Counted from the stretch's first letter, positions 44,141 through 52,833 are shown. The stretch: 64,000 nucleotides of DNA from Curtobacterium sp. ZW137 (GCF_003762905.1 NZ_RJKS01000001.1:992001-1056000); one strand, 5' to 3'. The notes: a model not told the origin generated them from the sequence alone. Translations and numbers: made by a program.

Positions 44141-45583
44141 CTAGGACTTGGCCTTCACCGTGTCACCCTCGGCACTGATGCCCATCTCCTCGAGGGAGCG
44201 GCCCTTCGTCTCGGGGATCTTCGCGATGACGAAGAAGAGCGAGACGAGCGCGAACAGCGCGTAGATGCCGTAGGTCACCGTGAGGTTGAAGCCGGAGAGC
44301 ACCGGGAACGTGATCGTGACGATGAAGTTCGCGATCCAGTTCGCCGCCGAACCGATCCCCAGCGCCGTGGCGCGGATGCGGTTCGGGAACATCTCACCGA
44401 GCAGGACCCACATGAGTGGTCCCCACGTGGCGCCGAACGACACCACGAAGAGGTTCGCGAAGACCAGGGCGATCAGGCCCCATGCGCCCGGGAGGCTCGG
44501 GGCGCCGTCCACGAGCTTCGACTGCGAGAACGCGATCGCGACCATGAGGAGCGACACGAACATGCCCGCGGAGCCGGCCACGAGGAGCGGCTTCCGACCG
44601 ACCTTGTCGACGAGGAAGATCGCGATGAACGTCACCGCGACGTTGACCACCGAGGTGATCGTGGAGATCAGGAACGAGTCGCTCTCCTTGAAGCCGACGG
44701 CCTGCCAGAGCGTCGTCGAGTAGTAGAAGATCACGTTGATGCCGACGAACTGCTGCAGGACGGCGAGGATGATGCCGACCCAGACGATGGGCTGCAGCCC
44801 GAAGCGGTTGCCGCGGATCGAGCCCTTCTTCTCCTTGGCTTCCTTCTCGATGCCGTCCTGGATCTCCTCCAGGCTCGTGTTCACGGTGTCGCGCGGCACG
44901 ATCTTCGTCATGACCTCGCGCGCGTCGTCCTTGCGGCCCTTCGCGAGCAGGTACCGCGGCGACTCAGGCAGCGTGATCGCCAGGATGCCGTAGACCACCG
45001 ACGGGACGATGCCGACCAGGAACATCCAGCGCCACGCCGGAAGACCGGCGACGACCTCGGACGCGCCGCCCGCCGTGACCGCGAAGAACTGGTCGGACAG
45101 GAGCGCGGCGAAGATGCCGAGCGTGATCGCGAGCTGCTGGAACGACGCCAGACGGCCGCGGATCGCCTTCGGGGAGACCTCGGAGATGTACGCCGGCGCG
45201 ATGACCGACGCGGTCCCGATGCCGAGACCACCGACGAGACGCCAGATCACGAAGTCCCACGTGGCGAAGGCGAAGCCGGCACCGATCGACGAGACGAAGA
45301 ACAGCACCGCCGCCCAGAACATCACGCGGGTGCGACCCCAGCGGTCCGCGAGGCGGCCGGCGAAGTACGCGCCGAACGCGCAGCCGATGAGGGCTGAGGC
45401 GACCGCGAAGCCGCTGGCGGCCTCGGACAGGCCGAACTCGCCCTTGATCGCGTCGACCGCGCCGTTGATGACGGACGAGTCGAATCCGAAGAGGAAACCG
45501 CCCACCGCTGCTGCGATGGCGAACGCGGTGACCTTCCCCTTGAACGCACGGTCTTCGCCGTGCCCGGTGGCTGTGTTCGACAC
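44141..45583 (-). CDS. sugar porter (MFS, xylose/glucose:H+ symporter type)
   Basis: 480 residues, 12 membrane helices. Sugar-porter signatures: GGFLFGFDSSVINGA, DRWGRTRVMFWAAVLF, RLVGGLGIGTASVIAPAYISEVSP, PESPRYLL, and QQFVGINVIFYYS in helix 7, followed by PETKGRSLEEM at the C terminus. It imports a monosaccharide with protons; the exact sugar is unclear. GTG 45583 follows AGGAGCATC; an upstream ATG adds an unlikely 13 residues. Upstream lies a repeat-rich region that may regulate it. Confidence 0.93.
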   Translation of the reverse strand: MSNTATGHGEDRAFKGKVTAFAIAAAVGGFLFGFDSSVINGAVDAIKGEFGLSEAASGFAVASALIGCAFGAYFAGRLADRWGRTRVMFWAAVLFFVSSIGAGFAFATWDFVIWRLVGGLGIGTASVIAPAYISEVSPKAIRGRLASFQQLAITLGIFAALLSDQFFAVTAGGASEVVAGLPAWRWMFLVGIVPSVVYGILAITLPESPRYLLAKGRKDDAREVMTKIVPRDTVNTSLEEIQDGIEKEAKEKKGSIRGNRFGLQPIVWVGIILAVLQQFVGINVIFYYSTTLWQAVGFKESDSFLISTITSVVNVAVTFIAIFLVDKVGRKPLLVAGSAGMFVSLLMVAIAFSQSKLVDGAPSLPGAWGLIALVFANLFVVSFGATWGPLMWVLLGEMFPNRIRATALGIGSAANWIANFIVTITFPVLSGFNLTVTYGIYALFALVSLFFVIAKIPETKGRSLEEMGISAEGDTVKAKS

Positions 45584-45731
45584 GATGCTCCTGGTGTTCT
45601 GCCGCCGTGCGGGATGGTGCACGGTGCCCCGGCGGTCGGCTCGATTCGCCGTCCGAGCGGCGTTGCGTGGTCCGGAGCGGCCCCGACGTTACTCTCCGAT
45701 CGGCTGGTGGTCATAACCGGGTTGTGTTCGG

Positions 45732-45804
45732 GGGCGGCGGCGGGGCGGCGGGGCGAGCGGCGAGCGGCAGGGCGGCGGCGCGGGGCGGCGGCGCGGCGGG
45801 GCGG
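45732..45804 (+). other. G-rich tract upstream of the sugar transporter
   Basis: A run of GGCGG and GGGGCGG units over about 70 bases, almost without A or T, on the plus strand. Several GGG runs could fold into a G-quadruplex. It lies in a gene-free 560-base interval (45584-46147). Confidence 0.5.
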
Positions 45805-45806
45805 AA

Positions 45807-45950
45807 CCCGATGCGGAACGACGAGGTCGCTGTCGTACGACATCAGCATCGTCGCTGCTTGCCCGCGCAACGGCCCCGCCCGATGCGGAACGACGAGGTC
45901 GCTGTCGTACGACATCAGCATCGTCGCTGCTTGCCCGCGCAACGGCCCCG
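45807..45950. repeat. exact 72-bp tandem duplication with central palindrome
   Basis: The 72-bp unit starting CCCGATGCGG occurs at 45807-45878 and again at 45879-45950 without a visible mismatch. Each copy contains the 12-bp perfect palindrome TGTCGTACGACA (45831 and 45903) inside a wider inverted repeat with CGACGA and TCGTCG ends. It lies upstream of the sugar porter, which is transcribed away from it. Confidence 0.9.
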
Positions 45951-46042
45951 CGGTGTCGGACGATGCAGACGTACCGGATGCACCCGCATGCGTCGACACC
46001 GCGCCAGTCGAACGACACCCGCGGTGTCGGAAGATGCAGACG
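45949..46042. repeat. second direct repeat pair (23 bp, 71 bp apart)
   Basis: CGCGGTGTCGGA-x-GATGCAGACG occurs at 45949 and 46020 with one mismatch. Together with GTCGACACCGCG between them the copies form inverted arms too. The spacing of 71 bp is close to the 72-bp period of the preceding duplication, hinting at an older, decayed array. Confidence 0.75.
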
Positions 46043-46147
46043 CATGCAGGAACGCCGACTCCCCCACAGCCTGGAGGCTCCTCCCACCATCCACAGATGG
46101 ACCTCCGCCCCGGTGCGCTGCGGCTCCAGCGCACGACGCTGGTTCTC

Positions 46148-46720
46148 ATGAATCAACGATCCCTGGCACCGCCCGCGCTCCTCGTGGCGGCGCTGTTCGT
46201 GGGCGCGGTCGGGCCGCTCGACTCGGCTGCACCGGCACCGGCACCGGCACCGGCACCGGCGAGCGTCACCGTGCGCGTGACCGAACCGGGCGAGACCGAG
46301 CCGCCGTGGATGTGGCCGACCGGGTCTCGCGTGGTCGAGCGCGGGTGGGAAGCCCCCGCGGACGACTACTCGGCGGGACACCGCGGGATCGACGTGGCCG
46401 CGCCGCTCGGGCTCCCGGCGGCGGCGGTCGACGACGGGGTCGTGGCGTTCGCGGGGTCGGTCGGCGGACGCCCGGTCGTGACGATCGACCACGGTTCGGG
46501 GCTGGTGAGCACGCTCGACTCGGTCACGCCACTCGTGGCGAAGGGCGACGCGGTGCGCAAGGGCGATCCCGTCGGTGCCGTCGCCGTGGGGCACTGCCCG
46601 GCGACGGCTCCGTGCGTGCATCTCGGTGCCCGACTCGACGACCGGTACGTCGATCCGACGCCCTACCTGCCCGCCGCGGAGTGGCCGGTACTGCTGCCCG
46701 AGTCGGCGTGGCCCGGGTGA
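46148..46720 (+). CDS. secreted M23-type (LytM) peptidase
   Basis: 190 residues. A signal peptide (LAPPALLVAALFVGAVG) is followed by an Ala-Pro dipeptide repeat from a GGCACC tract, then a LytM domain: GHRGIDVAAP contains the H-x3-D zinc ligands, and CVHLGARL near residue 165 the C-terminal His. It probably acts on peptidoglycan peptide cross-links or as a non-catalytic regulator. ATG 46148 is chosen for the signal peptide; an ATG at 46096 would add 17 residues. This gene beside rpsB is conserved in Actinobacteria. Confidence 0.83.
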   Translation: MNQRSLAPPALLVAALFVGAVGPLDSAAPAPAPAPAPASVTVRVTEPGETEPPWMWPTGSRVVERGWEAPADDYSAGHRGIDVAAPLGLPAAAVDDGVVAFAGSVGGRPVVTIDHGSGLVSTLDSVTPLVAKGDAVRKGDPVGAVAVGHCPATAPCVHLGARLDDRYVDPTPYLPAAEWPVLLPESAWPG

Positions 46721-46784
46721 CCCACTGGTCGCGCGAGACCGAGCCGATCGTGACCGAGGCGGTCGTGCCGGAGCGAGCCGGTCG

Positions 46785-46807
46785 CGCGGGAACGAATTCG
46801 TCCCGCG
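46785..46807. terminator. short palindromic hairpin between convergent genes
   Basis: CGCGGGA (46785-46791) pairs with TCCCGCG (46801-46807) around CGAATTCG, between the M23 gene and the convergent xerC. The flanking 150 bases contain no gene. Confidence 0.4.
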
Positions 46808-46872
46808 GGAACGAGCCGGTCCCGCGACCGAACCGAGACCGAGACCGAGCCGAGTCGCTGACCTGCGCGCGG

Positions 46873-47949
46873 TCAGGCGCGGGGATGGGCCGTGCGGTAG
46901 ACCTCGCGGAGGCGGGCGGAGGAAACGTGGGTGTAGATCTGCGTCGTGCCGAGGCTCGCGTGGCCGAGGAGTTCCTGCACGGCCCGGAGGTCCGCTCCCC
47001 CGTCGAGCAGGTGCGTCGCCGCGGTGTGCCGGAAGGTGTGCGGTCCGCTCGGCCCCTCGCCGGGCAGGTCCTCGAGCAGCCGTGCCACGATCCGGTACGC
47101 GCTCCGGACCCCGAGCCGACCACCGCGATCCCCGAGGAACAGCGCGTCAGTGGCCGCAGCCGATCTCCCCGTCGCGGTGCCCGCGCCCGTGCCCGCGCCC
47201 GCAGCCGCAGACGCAGCGGCAGCGGCAGCGGCAGCGGCAGCGGCAGCGGCAGCGGCAGCGGCAGCGGCAGCGGCCGAGCCTGCGCTCGCGGCCGCGGCGC
47301 GCTCGAGGAGCACCGGGCGGCCTCGCGACAGCCAGGCCTCCATCGCGTCCCGGGCGGGCACGCCGAAGGGCACCACCCGCTCCTTCCCGCCCTTGCCGAG
47401 GACCCGGACGGTGAGCCGCCCGCGGTCCACGTCGGCTGTGTCGATGCCCACCAGCTCGCTCACGCGGATCGCCGCCGCGTAGAGGAGCTCGACGAGTGCG
47501 ACGTCGCGGAGCGCCCCTGGATCGTCCCCCGCCGCACGGGCAGCGAGCCCGTCGAGCAGCACGCGCACCTGGTCCTCGGACACGACGCGCGGGAGGTGCG
47601 ACGCCCCCTTCGGCGCCCGCAACCGCACCCCCGGGTCCGTCGGCAGGAGCCCCGTCTCGCTCGCCCACCGGGTGAACGCGCGGACGGACGACGAGCGCCT
47701 GGCGATGCTCGCCCGGGCCAGTCCCCGCTCGTTCACTTCCCACAGCCAGTCGCGGAGGACGTCGAGCGTCAGCCCGTCGAGCTGTTCGACACCACGGACC
47801 GCGGCCGACCGGAGGAGGTCCTCGAGGTCCCCGCGGTAAGCACGGACCGTCTGTTCGCTGAGCCCGCGCCCGTGGGCGGCGTGCGCGAGGAACGCCTCCA
47901 CGGCCACGTCGAGCCTGCCAGTGGGAGCACCGCCTCGGTGGTCGTCCAT
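46873..47949 (-). CDS. xerC: tyrosine recombinase XerC-like with polyalanine insertion
   Basis: 358 residues against the usual 295-310. N-terminal SAM-like domain about 13-100; catalytic domain with Arg162 ([13 protein letters not shown]), Lys186 (GKGGKER), His305 and Arg308 ([12 protein letters not shown]), His331 ([10 protein letters not shown]) and the Tyr340 nucleophile (QIYTH), so all catalytic residues are present. Between the Lys strand and the HxxR motif an insertion of about 50 residues contains some 22 consecutive alanines, encoded by a GGCAGC hexamer tract. It resolves chromosome dimers with XerD. Next to dprA as in other Actinobacteria. Confidence 0.92.
   Translation of the reverse strand: MDDHRGGAPTGRLDVAVEAFLAHAAHGRGLSEQTVRAYRGDLEDLLRSAAVRGVEQLDGLTLDVLRDWLWEVNERGLARASIARRSSSVRAFTRWASETGLLPTDPGVRLRAPKGASHLPRVVSEDQVRVLLDGLAARAAGDDPGALRDVALVELLYAAAIRVSELVGIDTADVDRGRLTVRVLGKGGKERVVPFGVPARDAMEAWLSRGRPVLLERAAAASAGSAAAAAAAAAAAAAAAAAAAAASAAAGAGTGAGTATGRSAAATDALFLGDRGGRLGVRSAYRIVARLLEDLPGEGPSGPHTFRHTAATHLLDGGADLRAVQELLGHASLGTTQIYTHVSSARLREVYRTAHPRA
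47214..47274 (-). repeat. GGCAGC hexamer microsatellite inside xerC
   Basis: About ten tandem GGCAGC units on the plus strand encode an alternating-codon polyalanine run in XerC. Confidence 0.9.
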
Positions 47950-47982
47950 GCCGCCCAGCGTAGGCGGGTCGTGCACGCGCGA

Positions 47983-49257
47983 TCACGACCGCCTCGCTGG
48001 AGGTGGGACGGCCGCCCAACCGTCGGACCGGCGGTGGACGAGCCCCTGCAGCTCGGCGAGTGCCAGCGCGTCCGTGGCGGCCATGACCGACAGCCCCGAT
48101 CGTCGGGCGACGTCGATGGTCGTGGTCGCCCGGCGGCGTCCGAGCGCGTCGATGACCCGCAGGACCTCCGGGTCCTCGGCCGGCCCGCTGAGGGTGAGCG
48201 CGGTGTCCTCGAACCGGTCCACTCCGGAGTGCGCCGCGATCGCCGCCCGCGCGGGGTCCTCGGGGCGGACGGCCAGCACGGCACGACCGTCGGCGACGAG
48301 CCGGTGACACCCGACGGACGCGGGCGAGGAGAACGCGCCGGGTACGGCGAGGACCGGCCGCCCGAGCTGCGCCGCGTGGTTGGCGGTGTTGAGCGCGCCG
48401 GATCTGGCTGCGGCTTCGACCACGACGACGGCATCCCCGAGCGCGGCGATCAGCCGGTTCCGGGCGAGGAACCGCCACCGTGTCGGCCGGGTGCCGGGCG
48501 GCGACTCCGCGAGGAGCACCCCCTGCCGGCTGACGTTGCGCAGGAGTTCGACGTGCCCCGTCGGGTACAGCTGGTCGATCCCGCCGGCGAGCACCGCGAC
48601 CGTCGGCGTGCCCGCGGCGATCGCCACCCGGTGCGCGACGGCGTCGATCCCGTACGCGCCGCCACTGACCACGGTGCATCCCGCATCGGCCGCGGACGAC
48701 GTGATCTCTGCCGCGGCTTCGGCGCCGGCGAGCGTGTTCGCCCGGCACCCCACGACGGCGAGCGTCGGCGGGTGGACCAGGGGTGACCGGTCGGCGAGCG
48801 GAGTGCCTCGGCTCCAGACCACGAGCGGTGCGTGGGCCTCGAGGTCGTCGAACCGCGTCGGCCAGTCCGGGTCGCCGGGCAGGACGAGCGCTCCGCCAAC
48901 GGTTGCCGCGGCACGGACGACCTCGGCCACGTCGATTCGGTCGGCACGGGGGCGCCACCGCGCGAGCCCGGCGTCGAGCGATGGCTCGAGCGAGTGGAGG
49001 TCGTCGCCCGTGACCTCGCCGGAGTCCCAGCAGGCACGAACGATCGACGAGCCGCGGCCGTTGATCGTGTCGAGCACCAGGCCGAGCGACCGCGACGCTC
49101 CGAGCATCGCGACGAGCCGGCCCGCGGTCGAGTCACCCGGCTCGACGATGGTGCTCCACGCGATGCGCGCGAGGGCGTCGGCGGTGTCCTCGGGCAGGCC
49201 CCACGGCCGAACCGACCGCAGGTCGACTGCTTCGGGTCGGGCCTGAGTCGCCGGCAT
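47983..49257 (-). CDS. dprA: DNA-processing protein A
   Basis: 424 residues. The Rossmann-like DprA core is clear: LAVVGCRANTLAGAEAA, VVSGGAYGIDAVAHRVA, TVAVLAGGIDQLYPTGH, FLARNRLIAALGDAVVVVEA and SGALNTANHAAQLGRPVLAVPG. A C-terminal winged-helix part follows. It loads RecA onto incoming single-stranded DNA. ATG 49257 shares a base with the stop of the comM-like gene (TGATG). Confidence 0.96.
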   Translation of the reverse strand: MPATQARPEAVDLRSVRPWGLPEDTADALARIAWSTIVEPGDSTAGRLVAMLGASRSLGLVLDTINGRGSSIVRACWDSGEVTGDDLHSLEPSLDAGLARWRPRADRIDVAEVVRAAATVGGALVLPGDPDWPTRFDDLEAHAPLVVWSRGTPLADRSPLVHPPTLAVVGCRANTLAGAEAAAEITSSAADAGCTVVSGGAYGIDAVAHRVAIAAGTPTVAVLAGGIDQLYPTGHVELLRNVSRQGVLLAESPPGTRPTRWRFLARNRLIAALGDAVVVVEAAARSGALNTANHAAQLGRPVLAVPGAFSSPASVGCHRLVADGRAVLAVRPEDPARAAIAAHSGVDRFEDTALTLSGPAEDPEVLRVIDALGRRRATTTIDVARRSGLSVMAATDALALAELQGLVHRRSDGWAAVPPPARRS

Positions 49258-50789
49258 CACAGTGCGCTCCGGAGTGCCAGAGCGGCCCTGACCTGCGCCT
49301 CACCCGGACGGTCGACGCCGTCCAGGTCGGCGATCGTCCACGCCAGGCGCATGACCCGGTCCCATCCCCGCATGGTGAGCGTGCCGAGGTCGAGTGCGCG
49401 GTCGAGGAGCGACGTCGCCCCCGGCTCCGAGCGTCCGGCTCTGCGCAGCCAACTGCCCGCGACCTCGGCGTTCGTGCCCCACCCGGTGCCCTCGAGCCGC
49501 GTCGTCATCCGGTCCCGCGCGGTCGCGACGATCCCCCGGGCGCCCGCACTCGTCGGGGTCGCCCCGTCGGCACGTCGGATCGCGCCGGTCGTCACTCGCT
49601 GCACGTGCACGCGGATGTCGATCCGGTCGAGCAGCGGCCCGGACATCCGTCCGAGGTACCGCCGGACGGTCGTCGGGCTGCAGTCGCACGCGGGACCGCC
49701 GAGGTCGGGGCGGGCGCCGGCGTGGCCACACGGACAGGGGTTCGCCGCGAGGACCACCTGACACCGTGCCGGGAACTCGGCGGCGCCGGCAGCACGGTGC
49801 ACGGTGATGCGCCCGGACTCGAGTGGCTGTCGGAGCGCATCGAGCACGACCCGCGGGAACTCGGGGGCTTCATCGAGGAACAAGATCCCCCGGGTGGCCC
49901 GGGACACCGCGCCCGGTCGGATGGTGCCGGACCCGCCGCCGATGAGCGCGACTGCGGATGCGGAGTGGTGCGGGGCTTCCCACGGCGGCCGTGTGGTCCA
50001 CGACCGGGATCCGAGCCCGGCGACGGAGCGGACGGCCGCGACTTCGAGCGCGGCTTCACCACGGAGGTCGGGCATGATGCCCGGCAGCCGTTCGGCGAGC
50101 ATGGTCTTGCCCGCTCCGGGTGGTCCGAGGAGCAGGACGTGGTGCCCACCGGCGGCGGCCGCGATCATCGCGCGGACGCCCACTTCGTTGCCGACGACGT
50201 CGCCGAGTTCCGCGAGCGGCATCGCGGTGTCGGCGGGTGACTCGAGCAGGACCGGGTCGACCTCGACCGGCGGCAGGAGCGCACCCGCGTCGATCGCTGC
50301 CCCGCGGAGTGAGTCGACGCCGTGGACGACGACTCCGGGCACGACCCGTGCTTCGTCCAGGTTCCCGATCGGGACGACCACGCGGTCGGCTCCGGCCGCC
50401 CGTGCCGCGAGGGTCATCGGGATCACGCCCGGGACCGGACGGACTCGACCGTCGAGCCCGAGTTCACCGATGTAGACGACACGGCCGGACGCCCGCGGCG
50501 CGGTGCCCGTGGCGGCGAGCACCGCCATCCCGATCGCCAGGTCGAAGCCGGATCCCCGCTTCGGGATCGCCGCGGGCGTCAGGTTCACGGTGATCCGCCG
50601 TGCCGGCAACGGGCACCCGGCGTTCGTCGCCGCCGAGCGGACGCGTTCCCGGGCTTCGCCGAGGGAGGTGTCGGGCAGGCCGATGATGCTGAACCCCGGC
50701 AGCTGGCTGGTCAGGTGTGCTTCGACCTCGACGAGACGTCCGCTCACCCCGAGCAGCGCGACGGCGGCGGCGCGACCGATCTCGGTCAT
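49257..50789 (-). CDS. comM: YifB/ComM-family Mg-chelatase-like AAA+ ATPase
   Basis: 510 residues. N-terminal Lon-like domain (VEVEAHLTSQLPGFSIIGLPD), then an AAA+ module with Walker A GPPGAGKTMLAERLPGIMP and Walker B ILFLDEAPEF, ending with the Mg_chelatase C domain (SGPLLDRIDIRVHV). ComM is a branch-migration helicase in natural transformation; the assignment of the same role here is by family. It sits between yraN and dprA with overlapping ends on both sides. Confidence 0.94.
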   Translation of the reverse strand: MTEIGRAAAVALLGVSGRLVEVEAHLTSQLPGFSIIGLPDTSLGEARERVRSAATNAGCPLPARRITVNLTPAAIPKRGSGFDLAIGMAVLAATGTAPRASGRVVYIGELGLDGRVRPVPGVIPMTLAARAAGADRVVVPIGNLDEARVVPGVVVHGVDSLRGAAIDAGALLPPVEVDPVLLESPADTAMPLAELGDVVGNEVGVRAMIAAAAGGHHVLLLGPPGAGKTMLAERLPGIMPDLRGEAALEVAAVRSVAGLGSRSWTTRPPWEAPHHSASAVALIGGGSGTIRPGAVSRATRGILFLDEAPEFPRVVLDALRQPLESGRITVHRAAGAAEFPARCQVVLAANPCPCGHAGARPDLGGPACDCSPTTVRRYLGRMSGPLLDRIDIRVHVQRVTTGAIRRADGATPTSAGARGIVATARDRMTTRLEGTGWGTNAEVAGSWLRRAGRSEPGATSLLDRALDLGTLTMRGWDRVMRLAWTIADLDGVDRPGEAQVRAALALRSAL

Positions 50790-51139
50790 GCGATCGCCTC
50801 GACGTGCTCGACGACAGAGCCAGCGCCGAGGACGTGCACGGCGATCGCGTCGATCCGGATGTGCCGCGCCGACGCTTCGGGATGTGCCGCGAACCAGGCG
50901 GGTACGAGGCGCCGCAACCGACTGAGTTTCGCTGCCGTGATCGCCTCGAGCGGATGCCCGGTCGTGGCGCCGGCGCGGGCCTTCACCTCGATGAAGACGA
51001 GATCACCGGAATGTCGGGCGATGATGTCGATCTCGCCGCGGGCACACCGCCAATTCCGTTCGACCACCGTGTAGCCGTGTGCTTCGAGCCATTCGGCGGC
51101 GATCGTCTCGCCGCGGGCTCCCAATGTCGCTGTTCCCAT
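50786..51139 (-). CDS. YraN family (UPF0102) nuclease-like protein
   Basis: 117 residues with the restriction-endonuclease-like core: GEIDIIARHSGDLVFIEVKAR contains the E-x-D...E-V-K catalytic pattern. The molecular role is not settled. ATG 51139; four-base overlap with the comM-like gene. Confidence 0.93.
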   Translation of the reverse strand: MGTATLGARGETIAAEWLEAHGYTVVERNWRCARGEIDIIARHSGDLVFIEVKARAGATTGHPLEAITAAKLSRLRRLVPAWFAAHPEASARHIRIDAIAVHVLGAGSVVEHVEAIA

Positions 51140-51231
51140 GCGGCAAGACTCGCGAAGCCGTCGCAGAACCCAAGCCCGTCACGAAGACCTGTGGACGGCG
51201 GTGCACTCGAGAGCCCTTGTGGAGGAACGAC

Positions 51232-51266
51232 GAAGCCCGGCCGACCATGACGGTCGACCGGGCTTC
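51232..51266 (-). terminator. terminator-like hairpin after lsr2
   Basis: GAAGCCCGGCCGACC pairs with GGTCGACCGGGCTTC (one mismatch) around a five-base loop, 12 bases after the lsr2 stop. Confidence 0.6.
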
Positions 51267-51277
51267 GCGGAGCAGGG

Positions 51278-51625
51278 TCAGTGTGCGGCTGCGTACGCTT
51301 CCTGCACCTGGGTGGAGATACGGCCGCGGGTCGAGACCTCGTACCCGTTCTCCTTGGCCCATTCACGGACCTTCGCGAGTTCTTCGGAATTGCCGCGCTT
51401 CGGCGCGGACTTCGGCGCGGTCCCACCGGTGCGGCGCCCGCTCACCTTGCGCGCTGCGGCGACGTAGTCGGAGATCGCTTCACGGAACTTGTCGACGTTG
51501 TCGTTGCTCAAGTCGATCTCGTAGGTGGATCCGTCGAATGCGAATTCGACGGTACGACCGTCGCCCGCGGTGATCGGTGAGTCGTCGAGGTCGTCGACGA
51601 GCTGAACGGTGACCTTCTGCGCCAT
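51278..51625 (-). CDS. lsr2: Lsr2-family nucleoid-associated protein
   Basis: 115 residues, the normal Lsr2 length. N-terminal oligomerisation domain (VTVQLVDDLDDSPITAGDGRTV, then FAFDGSTYEIDLS) and C-terminal DNA-binding domain with VREWAKENGYEVSTRGRIS, which contains the R-G-R AT-hook-like motif. Lsr2 silences AT-rich and horizontally acquired DNA. ATG 51625 follows AGAGGAG. Its promoter is flanked by AT-rich inverted repeats. Confidence 0.96.
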   Translation of the reverse strand: MAQKVTVQLVDDLDDSPITAGDGRTVEFAFDGSTYEIDLSNDNVDKFREAISDYVAAARKVSGRRTGGTAPKSAPKRGNSEELAKVREWAKENGYEVSTRGRISTQVQEAYAAAH

Positions 51626-51646
51626 TACGTACTCCTCTGCACGGTG

Positions 51647-51682
51647 GATGTATTTCCCGACCAGCGTAGCGGGAAATACATC
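51647..51682 (-). promoter_or_regulatory. AT-rich inverted repeat around the lsr2 promoter
   Basis: GATGTATTTCCCG (51647-51659) and its exact complement CGGGAAATACATC (51670-51682) flank a ten-base spacer containing the minus-strand -10 TACGCT. The AT-rich arms stand out in this GC-rich DNA. Binding by Lsr2 itself (autoregulation) is a reasonable inference. Confidence 0.65.
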
Positions 51683-51732
51683 ACCCACGGAAATGCACTG
51701 GGCGTTTCACAGCGATTCCGTCGAAATGACGA

Positions 51733-52056
51733 TCACTCGTCGAGTGCGAGTTCCTTCGGGAGTTCGAGTTCACGCGAGGTGAGTTCTTCGACATTCACGT
51801 CCTTGAACGTCAGCACGCGGACGGACTTCACGAAGCGGTCGGAACGGTAGACGTCCCACACCCAGACGTCGTTCATCGTCAGTTCGAAGTAGAAGTCGTG
51901 CTCGGTGTCGCGACGCGCGAGCTCCACCTCGTTGGCGAGGTAGAACCGTCGCTCGGTCTCGACCACGTAGCGGAACTGCGCCACGACGTCGCGGTACTCA
52001 CGGTAGAGAGCGAGCTCGACCTCTCGGTCGTAGTCGTCGAATTCGTCGTCATCCAT
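51733..52056 (-). CDS. DUF2469 family protein
   Basis: 107 residues, acidic. Matches the small actinobacterial DUF2469 family (YDREVELALYREYRDVV, FYLANEVELARRD, DVWVWDVYRSDRFVKSV), always found near rnhB and yraN. Function unknown. ATG 52056 used; a GTG three codons upstream is possible. Confidence 0.93.
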   Translation of the reverse strand: MDDDEFDDYDREVELALYREYRDVVAQFRYVVETERRFYLANEVELARRDTEHDFYFELTMNDVWVWDVYRSDRFVKSVRVLTFKDVNVEELTSRELELPKELALDE

Positions 52057-52080
52057 TGCGCCCACAGTCTACGGCGCACA

Positions 52081-52149
52081 CGCGCACCGCGGACGACCTC
52101 ACCCCACGAGCTCATCCGCGCACCGCGGACGACCTCACCCCACGAGCTC
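52081..52149. repeat. 36-bp tandem duplication of the rnhB 3' end
   Basis: CGCGCACCGCGGACGACC and 15 further bases occur at 52081-52113 and 52117-52149. The second copy includes the last codons and stop of rnhB; the first is the duplicate downstream of it. Confidence 0.9.
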
Positions 52150-52833
52150 GTCGAACCCGTCCAGCGCGACGCTCGACGCGGCGTGCAGCCAGCTCTTCCG
52201 GTGCAGCGCGTGCGGCCCGACCGCCCGGATCGCGTCGTAGTGCGCCGTCGACCCGTACCCCTTGTTCGACGCCCACGCGTAGTGCGGGGCGTCGTCGTGC
52301 GCGGCCACCATCAGGGCGTCACGCTCGACCTTGGCGACGACCGACGCGGCCGCCACCGAGGCGCAGTCGCGATCCGCCTTCACACGGACCACGACGTCGA
52401 GCGGCGACGAGACCGGCGCCAACGACGGCGGCAGGGCGCTCGACAACCAGTCGAACGAACCGTCGAGCACCACGATCGCGCCGTCGAACGACACCCCGGA
52501 CGACGCGAGCGACGCCAGCGCACGCGCTCCCGCGAGTCCGAGCGCCGGCATGATCCCCCGCTCGTCGACGAACTCGGCCGACGCCATGCCCACCGCCGTG
52601 CGGGCCCACCGCGTGACGACGGGGACGAGCTCGGTACGACGTGCCGCGGAGAGGAGCTTCGAGTCCGCGAGCCCCTGTGGCACCCGGCGCACGTCGACGG
52701 TGACCGCCGCGACCCCCACGGCGACCGGTCCGGCGATCGCGCCGCGTCCGACCTCGTCCACCCCGATGACCGTCACGCGGCCCTCGGCGAAGTAGGACTT
52801 CTCGAGGCGGAGCGACGGGCGGACGGGGGTCAC
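52135..52833 (-). CDS. rnhB: ribonuclease HII
   Basis: 232 residues. Catalytic motifs: VIGVDEVGRGAIAGPV (Asp, Glu), VLDGSFDWL (Asp) and KADRDCASVAAASVVAKVERD (Asp). It removes ribonucleotides from DNA and RNA primers. GTG 52833 overlaps the lepB stop. Confidence 0.95.
   Translation of the reverse strand: MTPVRPSLRLEKSYFAEGRVTVIGVDEVGRGAIAGPVAVGVAAVTVDVRRVPQGLADSKLLSAARRTELVPVVTRWARTAVGMASAEFVDERGIMPALGLAGARALASLASSGVSFDGAIVVLDGSFDWLSSALPPSLAPVSSPLDVVVRVKADRDCASVAAASVVAKVERDALMVAAHDDAPHYAWASNKGYGSTAHYDAIRAVGPHALHRKSWLHAASSVALDGFDELVG

Noticed and set aside
45807-46042. CRISPR array
   Set aside because: Only two exact tandem copies without spacers and no cas genes; the units are adjacent, not separated.
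46873-47949. Phage or integron integrase
   Set aside because: Context (dprA, rpsB neighbourhood) and sequence fit the housekeeping XerC; there are no phage genes or att-like repeats.
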